From NCBI RefSeq assembly GCF_041206865.1, contig NZ_JBGEDP010000001.1, positions 4,278,001 through 4,342,000 of the forward strand: a stretch of DNA of 64,000 nucleotides, given 5' to 3'. Below the pieces are notes generated by a model, which was not told the origin of the DNA, ran no database searches, and saw nothing but the letters and a program-made list of their open reading frames with translations. The position numbers were made by a program, and so were the translations under genes. Source of the stretch: Mycobacterium sp. HUMS_12744610. GTDB lineage: Bacteria; Actinomycetota; Actinomycetes; Mycobacteriales; Mycobacteriaceae. Below are positions 1-8,766 of the stretch, piece after piece. The number at the start of each line of letters is the position of its first letter. Position 1 is the first letter of the stretch.

Positions 1-58
1 GGGAATCACCGCGCCGTACCGCGAGCCAACAGCGCAGGTCAGTGGTAGATATGACGGC

Positions 59-1033
59 ATGCGACGACGATCCCTGACGCTGCCGGCCGCCCTCGCGGCG
101 GCGACGTTGGTGATCGCGACGGCCTGCCTGACCCAGCTGCGCACACAGGTGCAGGCGAAGGTGTACGACGCCGCGCTCGCCCCCGCGTCCAACCCGGTGG
201 CGCCCCCGTCGCCGCAGCAGCTGGCCGATCTGTTCGCGGGGACCGGCGCGCCGCACCCACCCGAGCGGGCGCTGCCCACCGCCGAGTTCGGCCTGCTGCA
301 GGCGCGGATGCAGCAGGCGACCGACGAGGCCGCCGCCGCGGGCGCCGCGCTGTCGGTCGCGGTCCTGGACCGCGTCACCAACCGCCTCGTCTCCAACGGC
401 AACGGCCAGATCCCCGGGACGGCGTCGGTGGCCAAGCTCTTCATCGCCGACGACCTGCTGTTGCAGGAGGCCTCGGGCAGGACCGCGCTGGCCCCCGACG
501 ACCGCCAGGCCGTGGACCTGATGCTGCAGTCCTCCGACGACGGGGCGGCCGAGCGGTTCTGGGGTCAGGACGGCGGCAACGCCATCATCACCGAGGTGGC
601 GGCCCGGTACGGGCTGGGCTCGACCACGCCGCCACCCGACGGCCGCTGGTGGAACACGATCAGTTCGGTGACCGACCTGATCCGCTACTACCAAAAGCTG
701 CTCGACGGCTCCGGCGGGCTGCCCGCCGAGCGGGCGAAGATGATCGTCGACGACCTGGGCCGCTCCACGCCCAACGGCGTAGACGGCTACCCGCAGCGGT
801 TCGGCATCCCCGATGGCCTCTACGCCGAGCCGGTGGCGGTCAAGCAGGGCTGGATGTGCTGCATCGGCGCCGACTGGATGCACCTGTCGACCGGGCTCGT
901 CGGCCCCGACCACCGCTACATCATGGTGGTGCAGTCGCTGCAGCCCTCCGACGACGCGACCGCCCGCGAGACGATAACCCGGGCGGTCAGGACGATGTTC
1001 CCCGACGGCCGGATCGGCCCCGCACTCGACTAG
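59..1033 (+). CDS. lppW: LppW-like lipoprotein, beta-lactamase/transpeptidase-like fold
   Basis: The 324-residue protein begins with an arginine-rich, hydrophobic signal sequence ending in a lipobox (IATAC), so Cys23 should be lipidated and the protein anchored outside the membrane. An SVAK tetrad at residues 123-126 sits in a serine beta-lactamase-like SxxK context, and the middle region ([16 protein letters not shown]) resembles that fold. The substrate is unknown and the enzyme may be inactive. Position next to trmD on the opposite strand matches lppW (Rv2905) of M. tuberculosis, which gives the name. Its last four bases overlap the 3' end of trmD tail to tail. Confidence 0.85.
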   Translation: MRRRSLTLPAALAAATLVIATACLTQLRTQVQAKVYDAALAPASNPVAPPSPQQLADLFAGTGAPHPPERALPTAEFGLLQARMQQATDEAAAAGAALSVAVLDRVTNRLVSNGNGQIPGTASVAKLFIADDLLLQEASGRTALAPDDRQAVDLMLQSSDDGAAERFWGQDGGNAIITEVAARYGLGSTTPPPDGRWWNTISSVTDLIRYYQKLLDGSGGLPAERAKMIVDDLGRSTPNGVDGYPQRFGIPDGLYAEPVAVKQGWMCCIGADWMHLSTGLVGPDHRYIMVVQSLQPSDDATARETITRAVRTMFPDGRIGPALD

Positions 1034-1725
1034 TCGCCCGGCGGGCACAGGTCCGGGCGGCGTTCGCGGGTCCGGCGCAGGGAGACCCCCCGGCGCCAGG
1101 CGGCCACCCGGGCGTGGTCCCCGGACAGCAGCACCTCGGGGACGTCGAGCCCCCGCCAGCTGGATGGGCGGGTGTAGCTGGGACCCTCCAGCAGCCGGTC
1201 CAGGCCGGGCGAGTGCGAATCGTCCCGGTGCGAGTCGGGGTTGCCCAGGACGCCGGGTAGCAACCGCAGCACCGCCTCGATGATCACGACCGCCGCCGAC
1301 TCCCCGCCCGGCAGCACGTAGTCGCCGATCGAGACCTCCGCGACCCGCATGCGGCGGGCGGCGTCCTCGACGACCCGCTGGTCGATGCCCTCGTAGCGGC
1401 CGCAGGCGAACGCCAGGTGCGCCTCGGCGCTCCAGCGCTGGGCGGTGGCCTGGGTGAACAGCGCACCGGCGGGCGTGGGCACCACCAACAGCGTCTCGCC
1501 GGAACAGATCTCGTCCAGCGCCTCTCCCCACACCGGAGCCCGCATCACCATCCCGGGGCCCCCGCCGTAGGGCGCGTCGTCGACCGAGCGGTGCACGTCG
1601 TGCGTCCAGCGCCGCAGGTCGTGTACGCGCAGGTCCACCACACCCGACTCGATCGCCTTGCCCGGCAACGACTGCCGCAGCGGGTCCAGGTAGGCCGGGA
1701 AGATCGTGACGACGTCGATTCTCAT
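1030..1725 (-). CDS. trmD: tRNA (guanine-N1)-methyltransferase TrmD
   Basis: The 231-residue protein starts [19 protein letters not shown] and carries the SPOUT signature region (YGGGPGMVM near residue 53, [10 protein letters not shown] near 109, [10 protein letters not shown] near 132). It methylates G37 of tRNAs using S-adenosylmethionine, which prevents frameshifting. It is the last gene of the rpsP-KH-rimM-trmD operon, and its start overlaps the rimM stop by four bases (ATGA), implying coupled translation. Length is normal for the family. Confidence 0.97.
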   Translation of the reverse strand: MRIDVVTIFPAYLDPLRQSLPGKAIESGVVDLRVHDLRRWTHDVHRSVDDAPYGGGPGMVMRAPVWGEALDEICSGETLLVVPTPAGALFTQATAQRWSAEAHLAFACGRYEGIDQRVVEDAARRMRVAEVSIGDYVLPGGESAAVVIIEAVLRLLPGVLGNPDSHRDDSHSPGLDRLLEGPSYTRPSSWRGLDVPEVLLSGDHARVAAWRRGVSLRRTRERRPDLCPPGD

Positions 1726-2255
1726 GCCAGATCTAAAAGACCCTCGGGCGGATCGATCTCGACGACGCCGTCCGGCAACGACACCGACGTGACGATCGCG
1801 CCGACGAACGGCACCAGCACCTCCCCGCCGTCGGGCGGGCGCACCGCGAGCAACTCACCGGCCGCGGTGTGCAGCACCTCGACGACGACGCCGACGTGGG
1901 CACCCGTCGTGGTGCGCACGCGCAGGCCTTCGAGCTGGTGGTCGTAGTAGGTGTCCGGTTCGTCGACCGGGTCGATCGGCGGCAGATCGGCGGAGTCGAC
2001 GACGAACAAGCTGCCGCGCAGCGCCTCGGCGGCGTCCCGGTCGGCGACGCCGGCCAGCCGCACCAGCAGCCGCCCGCCGTGCTCGCGCGCGCTGTCCACG
2101 ACGTAGCTGCGCTCCGGTGCGCCGCCGCGGGCGTCTCTGGCGCGCAACGCGGTGCCCGGGGCGAACCGGGCGGCGGGGTCGTCGGTGCGGACCTCGACGA
2201 CCACCTCGCCGCCGATGCCGTGCGCCTTGACCACGCGCCCGACGGTCAACTCCAA
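1722..2255 (-). CDS. rimM: 16S rRNA processing protein RimM
   Basis: This 177-residue protein has the RimM N-terminal beta-barrel ([18 protein letters not shown]) and a C-terminal PRC-barrel region ([23 protein letters not shown]). RimM assists maturation of the 30S subunit head together with S19. It lies between the KH-domain gene (19-base gap) and trmD (4-base overlap), the standard actinobacterial order. Start at ATG 2255 fits the conserved N-terminus. Confidence 0.96.
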   Translation of the reverse strand: MELTVGRVVKAHGIGGEVVVEVRTDDPAARFAPGTALRARDARGGAPERSYVVDSAREHGGRLLVRLAGVADRDAAEALRGSLFVVDSADLPPIDPVDEPDTYYDHQLEGLRVRTTTGAHVGVVVEVLHTAAGELLAVRPPDGGEVLVPFVGAIVTSVSLPDGVVEIDPPEGLLDLA

Positions 2256-2274
2256 CGGAGTTCCATGCGCGCTG

Positions 2275-2517
2275 CTACTGGTCGGTGTCCACGACGTCGA
2301 CGCGGATGCCGCGACCGCCGATGCCGGCGACCAGCGTGCGCAGCGCGGTCGCGGTGCGACCGCCGCGACCGATCACCTTGCCCAGGTCGTCGGGGTGGAC
2401 GTGGACCTCGACGGTGCGCCCGCGCCGGCTGGTCACCATGTCCACCCGGACGTCGTCCGGGTTGTCGACGATCCCGCGGACCAGGTGCTCGACTGCGTCG
2501 ACGACGACGGTGCCCAC
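2275..2517 (-). CDS. khpA: KH-domain RNA-binding protein (KhpA-like)
   Basis: An 80-residue single-domain protein with the KH loop GRGG at residues 50-53 ([15 protein letters not shown]). Small KH proteins of this type bind RNA and in Gram-positive bacteria act with KhpB. Location directly after rpsP, with a five-base gap, is typical for the family, and the M. tuberculosis counterpart is Rv2908c. The symbol is by family similarity; RNA targets here are unknown. Confidence 0.9.
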   Translation of the reverse strand: MGTVVVDAVEHLVRGIVDNPDDVRVDMVTSRRGRTVEVHVHPDDLGKVIGRGGRTATALRTLVAGIGGRGIRVDVVDTDQ

Positions 2518-2522
2518 GCCGG

Positions 2523-3011
2523 TCAGCTTTCCGCGGCGGGCGAGGCCGGCTCGGGCTGCTCGCCTTCGGCAGGCGCCTCGGCAGGCGTCTCTGCGGCGGC
2601 CTCGGCCTTGGCCGCCGTCTTGGCGGGGGCCTTCTTCTTGGGCTTGGCGGCCTCGGTGGTCGGGCCGCCCTCGGCCTCGGCCAGCGCGGCGTTGAACAGC
2701 TCCAGCTTGCTGGGCTTGGGTGGCTTGACCTTCAGGGTGCCCTCGGCGCCCGGGAGGCCCTTGAACTTCTGCCAGTCGCCGGTGATCTTGAGCAGCTTGA
2801 GGACCGGCTCGGTGGGCTGGGCGCCGACCGACAGCCAGTACTGCGCGCGCTCGGAGTCGATCTCGATCAGGCTCGGTTCCTCCTTCGGGTGGTAGCGGCC
2901 GATGACCTCGATCGAACGGCCGTCGCGCCGCGTGCGGGCGTCGGCGACGGCGATGCGGTACTGGGGGTTGCGGATCTTTCCAAGCCGGGTGAGCTTGATC
3001 TTGACAGCCAT
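2523..3011 (-). CDS. rpsP: 30S ribosomal protein S16 with long Ala/Lys/Pro-rich tail
   Basis: Residues 1 to about 85 are a standard S16 ([20 protein letters not shown], then [15 protein letters not shown]). The remaining 75 or so residues form a low-complexity Ala/Lys/Pro/Glu tail ([19 protein letters not shown]) that is absent from the 82-residue E. coli protein and is typical of actinobacteria. It is the first gene of the operon running into the KH gene, rimM and trmD. An inverted repeat lies in its upstream leader at 3090-3130. Confidence 0.96.
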   Translation of the reverse strand: MAVKIKLTRLGKIRNPQYRIAVADARTRRDGRSIEVIGRYHPKEEPSLIEIDSERAQYWLSVGAQPTEPVLKLLKITGDWQKFKGLPGAEGTLKVKPPKPSKLELFNAALAEAEGGPTTEAAKPKKKAPAKTAAKAEAAAETPAEAPAEGEQPEPASPAAES

Positions 3012-3089
3012 GTGTTACGCGCTCCTGTGTGTGTCACGCTGCAATTCGGCGATCGGGGCGGAATGCCCCGATCCGGTTTTGCCTCGCGT

Positions 3090-3130
3090 GTGCGACCCGC
3101 GCCCGAGCACCGAATCGAGGTGGGTCGCAC
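3090..3130. repeat. Inverted repeat between the NTF2-like gene and rpsP
   Basis: GTGCGACCC at 3090-3098 is repeated as its exact complement GGGTCGCAC at 3122-3130, with a 23-base centre. It lies about 80 bases before the rpsP start and 60 bases after the stop of the upstream NTF2-like gene, both read on the minus strand. It could be a terminator without a U-tract, a leader hairpin controlling the ribosomal operon, or a protein site. No test is possible from one sequence. Confidence 0.4.
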
Positions 3131-3190
3131 GAGGGACAGCCGCCCATTGTGCCAGAGCGGGAGCCGCCACCGGAAATCCGCCTGACCGGC

Positions 3191-3619
3191 TCACATGACT
3201 TTCTGAAAGACCTTCGTCTCGACGCGGCGGCTCATCCGCCAGCCGTCAGGGGTGCGGGCGAACTCGTCGTCGTACCAGAGCCCGCAGAACAGCACCTGGT
3301 CGCTCTCGCCGCCCAGCACCATCGGGTTGAAGCAGATCACCCGCGACGAAGCGGTGTCACCGTCGATGCGGACCGAGAAGTTGCCGAGCATGTGCGCGTA
3401 CACCGGGAAGTTCGGCAGCACCTCCGAGAGCCACTTCTTCACCTCGGGGAAGCGGCCGTCGATCCCGCCGAGCGCCCGGTAGTCGATGTAGGCGTCCGGG
3501 GTGAAAACCCGGTCCAGGTCGTCGAAGCGCCGGTTGTCGATGGCGGTGGAGTAGTCCACCAGAAGCTGTTGGATCTCGAGGCGGTCGGAGATCTCGGCCA
3601 GGCTCAGCATGCATCGCAC
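3191..3619 (-). CDS. NTF2/SnoaL-like domain protein (Rv2910c homologue)
   Basis: This 142-residue protein has the SnoaL/NTF2-like pattern: helix LAEISDRLEIQQLLVDYSTAID, then the FTPDAYIDY motif and a beta-rich second half (GDTASSRVICFNPMVL, LWYDDEFARTPDGWRM). The family includes small enzymes and ligand-binding proteins built as a cone-shaped alpha+beta fold; no substrate can be assigned. A start three codons downstream (MLSLAEI, base 3610) is equally possible. Position between rpsP and dacB2 matches Rv2910c. Confidence 0.85.
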   Translation of the reverse strand: MRCMLSLAEISDRLEIQQLLVDYSTAIDNRRFDDLDRVFTPDAYIDYRALGGIDGRFPEVKKWLSEVLPNFPVYAHMLGNFSVRIDGDTASSRVICFNPMVLGGESDQVLFCGLWYDDEFARTPDGWRMSRRVETKVFQKVM

Positions 3620-3653
3620 AGTACTGAACGTGGGCGCCCGACGAGCCGGAAGT

Positions 3654-3659
3654 TAGACT
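3654..3659 (+). promoter_or_regulatory. Likely -10 element of dacB2
   Basis: TAGACT fits the mycobacterial TANNNT -10 consensus and ends eight bases before the dacB2 ATG at 3668. Transcription would start at about 3666, giving an almost leaderless mRNA, which is common in mycobacteria. There is no Shine-Dalgarno sequence in the gap, which supports this reading. Confidence 0.5.
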
Positions 3660-3667
3660 CTGCGGCC

Positions 3668-4552
3668 ATGCGGAAGCTCATCGCCGCACTCGCCGCGGCG
3701 CTCGTGATCGGTGCCGGCGGGGTCGATGCGGTCGGCGCCCCGGCGGCCCGCGCCGACAGCATGCAGCCGGTCGGCTCGGTGCCGATCCCCGACGGCCCGG
3801 CCCAGACCTGGATCGTGGCCGACCTCGACAGCGGTGAGGTGCTCGCCGGCCGCGACCAGGATGTGCAACACCCACCCGCGAGCACCATCAAGGTGCTGTT
3901 GGCGCTGGTGGCGCTCGACCAGGTGAGCCTGGACTCGACCGTGGTCGCCGACGCCGCCGACGCCGACGTCGAATGCAGCTGTGTGGGCATCAAACCGGGC
4001 CGCAGCTACACCGCACGCCAGCTGCTGGACGCCATCCTGCTGGTGTCGGGCAACGATGCGGCCAACACGCTGGCGCACCTGATGGGCGGCGCCGACGCAA
4101 CCGTCGCCGCGATGAACGCCAAGGCCGCCTCCCTGGGGGCGACGAGCACGCACGCGTCGACGCCGTCCGGCCTGGACGGGCCCGGCGGGTCCGGCGCGAC
4201 CACCGCGCACGACCTGGCCGTCATCTTCCGCGCCGCCCTGGCCAACCCGGTGTTCGCGCAGATCACCGCCGAACCGTCGGCGATGTTCCCCGGCGATCAC
4301 GGCGAGCGACCGATCGTCAACCGCGACGAGCTGCTGCAGCGCTACCCCGGCGCGATCGGTGGCAAGACGGGCTTCACCAACGCGGCCCGCAAGACGTTCG
4401 TCGGCGCCGCCGCCCGCGGCGGGCGGCGGCTGGTGATCGCGATGATGTACGGGCTGGTCCACGAGGGCGGCCCGACGTATTGGGATCAGGCCGCCAACCT
4501 GCTGGATTGGGGTTTCGCGCTGAACCCGGAGACGGGCATCGGCTCGCTGTAG
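3668..4552 (+). CDS. dacB2: D-alanyl-D-alanine carboxypeptidase DacB2
   Basis: The 294-residue exported penicillin-binding protein has a signal peptide (residues 1-29, ending ARA) and the three class motifs: STIK at 72-75 with nucleophile Ser72, SGN at 127-129 and KTG at 233-235. It trims the terminal D-alanine from peptidoglycan stem peptides in the periplasm. A Cys pair (C103, C105) lies between motifs. The ATG at 3668 was chosen because it opens directly into the signal peptide; the open frame upstream is not protein-like. Homologue of Rv2911. Confidence 0.95.
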   Translation: MRKLIAALAAALVIGAGGVDAVGAPAARADSMQPVGSVPIPDGPAQTWIVADLDSGEVLAGRDQDVQHPPASTIKVLLALVALDQVSLDSTVVADAADADVECSCVGIKPGRSYTARQLLDAILLVSGNDAANTLAHLMGGADATVAAMNAKAASLGATSTHASTPSGLDGPGGSGATTAHDLAVIFRAALANPVFAQITAEPSAMFPGDHGERPIVNRDELLQRYPGAIGGKTGFTNAARKTFVGAAARGGRRLVIAMMYGLVHEGGPTYWDQAANLLDWGFALNPETGIGSL

Positions 4553-4563
4553 CCACCGCGTGC

Positions 4564-5160
4564 TTACTGGCCGGGCAGCGCCGCGGTGAGCAGGGCCGCG
4601 AGGACCGCGACCCGGCGCTCCGCGATGTCCGGCTGCGGCAGCACCCCCTCGACCACGGTGGCCCCGTCGAACACGTTGGTCATCAGCGCCACCACGACCG
4701 GGAACGTGTCCTGCGGGAAGCTCTCGGCGCCGGGCAGCGCCCGGGCGGCGTCGTGAATCTTGGCCCGGTACTGGCCGAGCTCGTGTTGCAGCGTCTCCCG
4801 GAGCTTTTCGTCGGTGCGGGCGGCGACCAACAGCTCGTAGAGCACCGCGTTGGTGGGGCTGGCGGTGAGGTCCCGCAGGATCGTCAGCGCCGCTTCCAGC
4901 GCGGGCCGGTCGGCGGGGATTTCGGCGACGCGCTTGGTGAAGGTTTCCAGCTGGCGGCGCAGCACCTCGGACGCCGTGGCGGCCATGAAGTCGCCCATCG
5001 TCTCGAAGTGGCGGAACAGGGCCCCGACGGACACCCCGGCGCGTTTGGTGATCACCGCCGCCGACGCGCGGGCATAGCCCACCTCGACGATGGTGGCGAT
5101 GCTCGCCTCGAGGAGTCGCGCGACGGTCTCCTCGCGGCGCTGCTGCTGGGTGCGGGCCAC
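4564..5160 (-). CDS. TetR family transcriptional regulator
   Basis: The 198-residue protein has the TetR N-terminal helix-turn-helix (ASAAVITKRAGVSVGALFRHFETMGDFM, residues about 32-59) and a helical ligand-binding C-terminal domain. It starts one base from the stop of the amidohydrolase gene on the same strand, so the two are probably co-transcribed. This matches the Rv2913c-Rv2912c pair. The ligand is unknown; the natural guess is a substrate or product of that amidohydrolase. Confidence 0.92.
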   Translation of the reverse strand: MARTQQQRREETVARLLEASIATIVEVGYARASAAVITKRAGVSVGALFRHFETMGDFMAATASEVLRRQLETFTKRVAEIPADRPALEAALTILRDLTASPTNAVLYELLVAARTDEKLRETLQHELGQYRAKIHDAARALPGAESFPQDTFPVVVALMTNVFDGATVVEGVLPQPDIAERRVAVLAALLTAALPGQ

Positions 5161-5161
5161 G

Positions 5162-6955
5162 TCAGGCGCTCACGGCCGGGGACCCGCGCCGCGCGCCCGC
5201 CCGCAGGTAGCGGCCCGACCTGACGGTCCGGCCGTAGCCGTCCCTGAACCGGCCTGCCCGGAAGACGACGGCGCCACCCACGCCCGTCGCGACCACGGCG
5301 CCGTCGTTGCGGTTGACCATGCGCCGCAGGCCGCCGTAGTGGGGCACCGCCTCCTCGTGGTAGGCGTCGACCGACTCGTCCAGGCCGGCGGGGTCGATCA
5401 CCACGAAGTCGGCGCGGTCGCCTTCGCGCAGCGTGCCGGCGTCGATGCCGAACCAGTCCGCCAGCTCGCCGGTCAGGCGGTGCACCGCGCCCTGGACGGA
5501 CAAAAACGGCGCGCCCGCGCGTTCGGCGTCCCGAGTGCGCTTGAGCAGCCGCAGGGCGAAGTTGTAGAAGGCCATGTTGCGCAGGTGTGCGCCGGCGTCG
5601 GAGAAGCCCATGTGCAGGCTGGGCTCGGCGGCGAGCTTGTCGAGCTGTCGGGGCCGGTGGTTGGCGACGGTGGTGGTCCAGCGGACGTTGCGCTCGCCGT
5701 TGTCGACGAGCACGTCGAGGAAGGCATCGAGCGGGTGCAGCCCGCGTTCGTCGGCGATGGCCCCGAAGCTCTTGCCGATCAACGAGCGGTCGGGGCACTC
5801 GACGATCACCGCGTCGTGGAAGTCGCGGTGCCACAACGACGGCCCGAGCTTGCGCCGGTCGAACTCGCGCCGGAACCGGCGGCGATAAGACTGGTCGGCC
5901 AGCAGTTCGTTGCGCTGCAACTGGTCGCGCAGGTGCAGGGCCGCGGTCCCGGCACCGAACTCCTCGAACACCGGCAGGTCGATCCCGTCCGAGTACAGCT
6001 CGAACGGGACGGGCAGATGCTGGAACCGCACGTCAGAGCCCAGTAGCTTGTTCAGTATCCGGGTGCCCAGACCGAAGGTGTGCGCGGCCAGCGGCATCGA
6101 CTTGGCGTCGGCCGACACCAGCATGCTCATCCGGACTCCCCTGCCGCGGCCGAAGATCCGGCTGCTCGCCAGGAAGAACAGCAGCCCCGACGCCGGGTTT
6201 TTGATGTCGGGGGCGCTCTGCAGCATCCGCCCGCGCCGGCGCAGCACGTCGATCAGCTTGCGCCGTTCCCGCCAGGTCGCGAAGGTCGACGGCAGCGCGC
6301 GCGACCGGAACCGGTCGCCGTCGAGCTTGTCGATCGCGGCGTCCATCCCCGACATGCCGAGCATTCCGGCGTCCAGCGCGTCGTCGAGCAACGCCGCCAT
6401 CTTCTCGAGTTCGGCCGCGGTGGGCTGCGCGCCGGCGTCGGTGGCGCGGTCGAGTCCGAGCACCGCGGCCCGCAGGTCCGAATGCCCGAGCAGGGAGCCG
6501 ACGTTGGGCCCGAGCGGCAGGGCGTCGATCGCCTCGACGTATTCGGCGGCCGTCGACCAGGTCCGCCGGGACGCCAGGGCGCCGTGGACGTACTCGCGCG
6601 GCACCGCCTCGACGCGGCTGAACAGGTCGGCGGCGTCCTCGGAGTCGGCGTACACCGTCGACAACGAGCAGTTGCCCAGCAACACAGTGGTCACACCGTG
6701 GCGCACCGACTCGGGCAGGCCGGGGTCCAGCAGCACCTCGGCGTCGTAGTGGGTGTGCACGTCGATGAAGCCGGGTACGACCCACTTGCCCGCCGCGTCG
6801 ATCACCTCGGGGCAGCCGGTCTCGTCGAGCGGGCCGTCGGCGGGGCCGACCACGGCGACCACCAGGCCGTCGCGAATCCCGAGCGTGCGGGTTCGCGGCG
6901 GCCTGCCGGTGCCGTCGAACCACAGGCCGTCGCGGATGATCACGTCGTAGGTCAC
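5162..6955 (-). CDS. Amidohydrolase of the D-aminoacylase/dihydroorotase type (Rv2913c homologue)
   Basis: About 597 residues. The N-terminus has the metallo-amidohydrolase layout: a small beta domain (YDVIIRDGLWFDGTG), then PGFIDVHTHYD with the HxH metal-binding pair, and a GNCSLST segment like the GNCGFS of N-acyl-D-amino-acid deacylases. The C-terminal region returns to the beta domain (LREGDRADFVVIDPAGLDES). Substrate is not determined. The GTG at 6955 has GGAGG five bases upstream. An ATG at 6997 would add 14 residues and cannot be excluded. It runs into the TetR gene and follows pknI. Confidence 0.88.
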   Translation of the reverse strand: MTYDVIIRDGLWFDGTGRPPRTRTLGIRDGLVVAVVGPADGPLDETGCPEVIDAAGKWVVPGFIDVHTHYDAEVLLDPGLPESVRHGVTTVLLGNCSLSTVYADSEDAADLFSRVEAVPREYVHGALASRRTWSTAAEYVEAIDALPLGPNVGSLLGHSDLRAAVLGLDRATDAGAQPTAAELEKMAALLDDALDAGMLGMSGMDAAIDKLDGDRFRSRALPSTFATWRERRKLIDVLRRRGRMLQSAPDIKNPASGLLFFLASSRIFGRGRGVRMSMLVSADAKSMPLAAHTFGLGTRILNKLLGSDVRFQHLPVPFELYSDGIDLPVFEEFGAGTAALHLRDQLQRNELLADQSYRRRFRREFDRRKLGPSLWHRDFHDAVIVECPDRSLIGKSFGAIADERGLHPLDAFLDVLVDNGERNVRWTTTVANHRPRQLDKLAAEPSLHMGFSDAGAHLRNMAFYNFALRLLKRTRDAERAGAPFLSVQGAVHRLTGELADWFGIDAGTLREGDRADFVVIDPAGLDESVDAYHEEAVPHYGGLRRMVNRNDGAVVATGVGGAVVFRAGRFRDGYGRTVRSGRYLRAGARRGSPAVSA

Positions 6956-7068
6956 CGGGGCCTCCAAATTTCGTAAGGGTGCCACCGAACCTAGCATAGA
7001 TAGCAAGCACTCACAATCTTTTTGGCGGCTCGAACGGTACCCGCCGCACGCCTCGCGGATGGGCCGGC

Positions 7069-8757
7069 TCAGGGATGGGGCTTGCCCGACGGCACCGCGC
7101 CCGGCCCGACGGGCGCCGGCGCCATCCCTTCGGGGCCGGCCGGCCCGGCGGTCGGGTCGGGCACCGTCACCCCCGGCGGCACCCCGCCGTGCGGGCTGGC
7201 CACCGCGGGGATGCGGATGACCGCCGAGCGCTGGCCGCATTCGTTGGTCTGCACGGTGAGGGTCTCTTCACCGGCGAAGTCGCCGTGCGCCCGCGGTTGC
7301 AGCGTCAACACCAACGTCGCGGTCTGCTTCTGGCGTAATCCGTCCGATCCGATGCACGGGAACCGGATGTCGACCGGCAAGGACTGCCATCGACCGTCCC
7401 CGTACGCCAGGAACAGCGGCGCACCGGGTGACACCTCGCGCAGGTGACCGGTGTCGTCCAGCCGGGTGGCGGCCGCGGTGCAGGACTGCGGCGCGCACGA
7501 CGAGCGGAATGCCCACCAGGTGGTCACGTCCGGGGGTTGCGGGTCGGCGGCGTAGTTGTAGGTCTGCTTCGTGCGTTCGACGTCGATGCTGTACGTGCCG
7601 TCCAGCGGAACCGGGACGGCGGGCGGCGAGGTGGCACGGGTCCCGCCGGCCGAGGCCGACGGCGGCGCTGTACGGCCGGCGCCCTGAGCCGGGGCCGGTT
7701 GGTTCCTGCGCCCGATCACGAGACCCAGCGCGACCAGTCCGGCGACCAGCGCCACCGCCACGACCCGCACTGCGGCCTTGCGTAAGCCGCGCCTGGCCGG
7801 CACCGCCCGCGGGGGACGCGCGGGCGGTGCGGCCGGTGCGGCCGCGCCGGAGGGACCGGCCGGTCGCCCGCCCCACGCCCCTGCCGCCGGCCGCGCGCCG
7901 CCGTGTGCGTCGTCGGACTCGGGCCAGGCATAGGCGGGATAGTCGGCGACCAGGACCGCTTCCGGACCGCGGTCGCCGGGTGCGAGGCCCGCTTGCGCGT
8001 TGGCCGCGACGGCGAAGTCGGCGCACCGCGCGAACCGGTCGGCGGCCCGCGGGGCGAGCGCCCTGGCGAACACCTCGTCGAGGCGGGCCAGCTCCGGGCG
8101 CTGCTCGCTGAGCCGCGGCGGCGAGCCGGCCGCCAGCGGCGCACCGGTCAGCAGGTGAAACGCGGTGGCCGCCAGCGCGTACTGGTCGGCGCGCCCGTCG
8201 ATGTCGGAGCCCGTCAACTGCTCGGGCGACCCGTAGGCCGCCGTCCTGGCGGGCTCCCCGATCGGCACAGCGACGCCGAAGTCGGACAACAGGATCCCGG
8301 GCTCGCCCTCGTCCCGGCCGGTCAGGAAGACGTTGGCCGGCTTGACGTTGCGGTGCAGCAGGCCGCGCTGGTGCGCGTAGTCGAGCGCCTCGGCGAGGGC
8401 GTTGACCACCGCGAGCGCCTCGCCGACCGGCGACACCGCGGGAAACCGGCCGGCCATCAGCTGCGCGGCGTTGACGCCGTCGACGTAGTCCATGGCGACC
8501 CAGAGCTGTCCCTCGAACTCGCCACGGTCGTTCACGCGCACGATGTGCGGGTGATAGAGGCTCGCGGCGATCGGGGTCTCGGCGTGAAACCGGCGGCGCA
8601 GTTCGCCGTCGCCCGACAGCGCCGGCGACAGCACCTTGAGCGCCTGCCAACGCGACGATCGAGGATCCTGGGCCAGATACACCGTGCCGGTCGCTCCGGA
8701 GCCCAGCCTCCGAGCCACGATGTATCCGGCGAATGTCGCGCCGCTGGGCAACGCCAT
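7069..8757 (-). CDS. pknI: Transmembrane serine/threonine protein kinase PknI
   Basis: 562 residues. The kinase domain (1 to about 250) has the glycine loop LGSGATGTVY (18-27), ATP lysine K41, a catalytic-loop motif HRNVKPAN (135-142) where most kinases have HRD, DFG at 159-161 and SPE at 177-179. A Pro/Ala linker leads to one membrane helix (about 328-349) and an extracellular domain of about 210 residues with several cysteines. It should phosphorylate cytosolic proteins in response to an outside signal; target unknown. The Asp-to-Asn change at 137 may lower activity. Order Rv2915c-like gene, then pknI, matches M. tuberculosis. Confidence 0.95.
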   Translation of the reverse strand: MALPSGATFAGYIVARRLGSGATGTVYLAQDPRSSRWQALKVLSPALSGDGELRRRFHAETPIAASLYHPHIVRVNDRGEFEGQLWVAMDYVDGVNAAQLMAGRFPAVSPVGEALAVVNALAEALDYAHQRGLLHRNVKPANVFLTGRDEGEPGILLSDFGVAVPIGEPARTAAYGSPEQLTGSDIDGRADQYALAATAFHLLTGAPLAAGSPPRLSEQRPELARLDEVFARALAPRAADRFARCADFAVAANAQAGLAPGDRGPEAVLVADYPAYAWPESDDAHGGARPAAGAWGGRPAGPSGAAAPAAPPARPPRAVPARRGLRKAAVRVVAVALVAGLVALGLVIGRRNQPAPAQGAGRTAPPSASAGGTRATSPPAVPVPLDGTYSIDVERTKQTYNYAADPQPPDVTTWWAFRSSCAPQSCTAAATRLDDTGHLREVSPGAPLFLAYGDGRWQSLPVDIRFPCIGSDGLRQKQTATLVLTLQPRAHGDFAGEETLTVQTNECGQRSAVIRIPAVASPHGGVPPGVTVPDPTAGPAGPEGMAPAPVGPGAVPSGKPHP

Positions 8758-8766
8758 CGTCAGATC

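Noticed and set aside
46-52. TAGATAT just upstream of lppW considered as a -10 element
   Set aside because: It does not fit TANNNT at the right register, and too little upstream sequence is available to judge.
3029-3667. Long open frame upstream of dacB2 in the same frame, which would add over 200 residues
   Set aside because: It is antisense to the NTF2-like gene, lacks protein-like composition, and the ATG at 3668 begins a proper signal peptide with a -10 element just before it.
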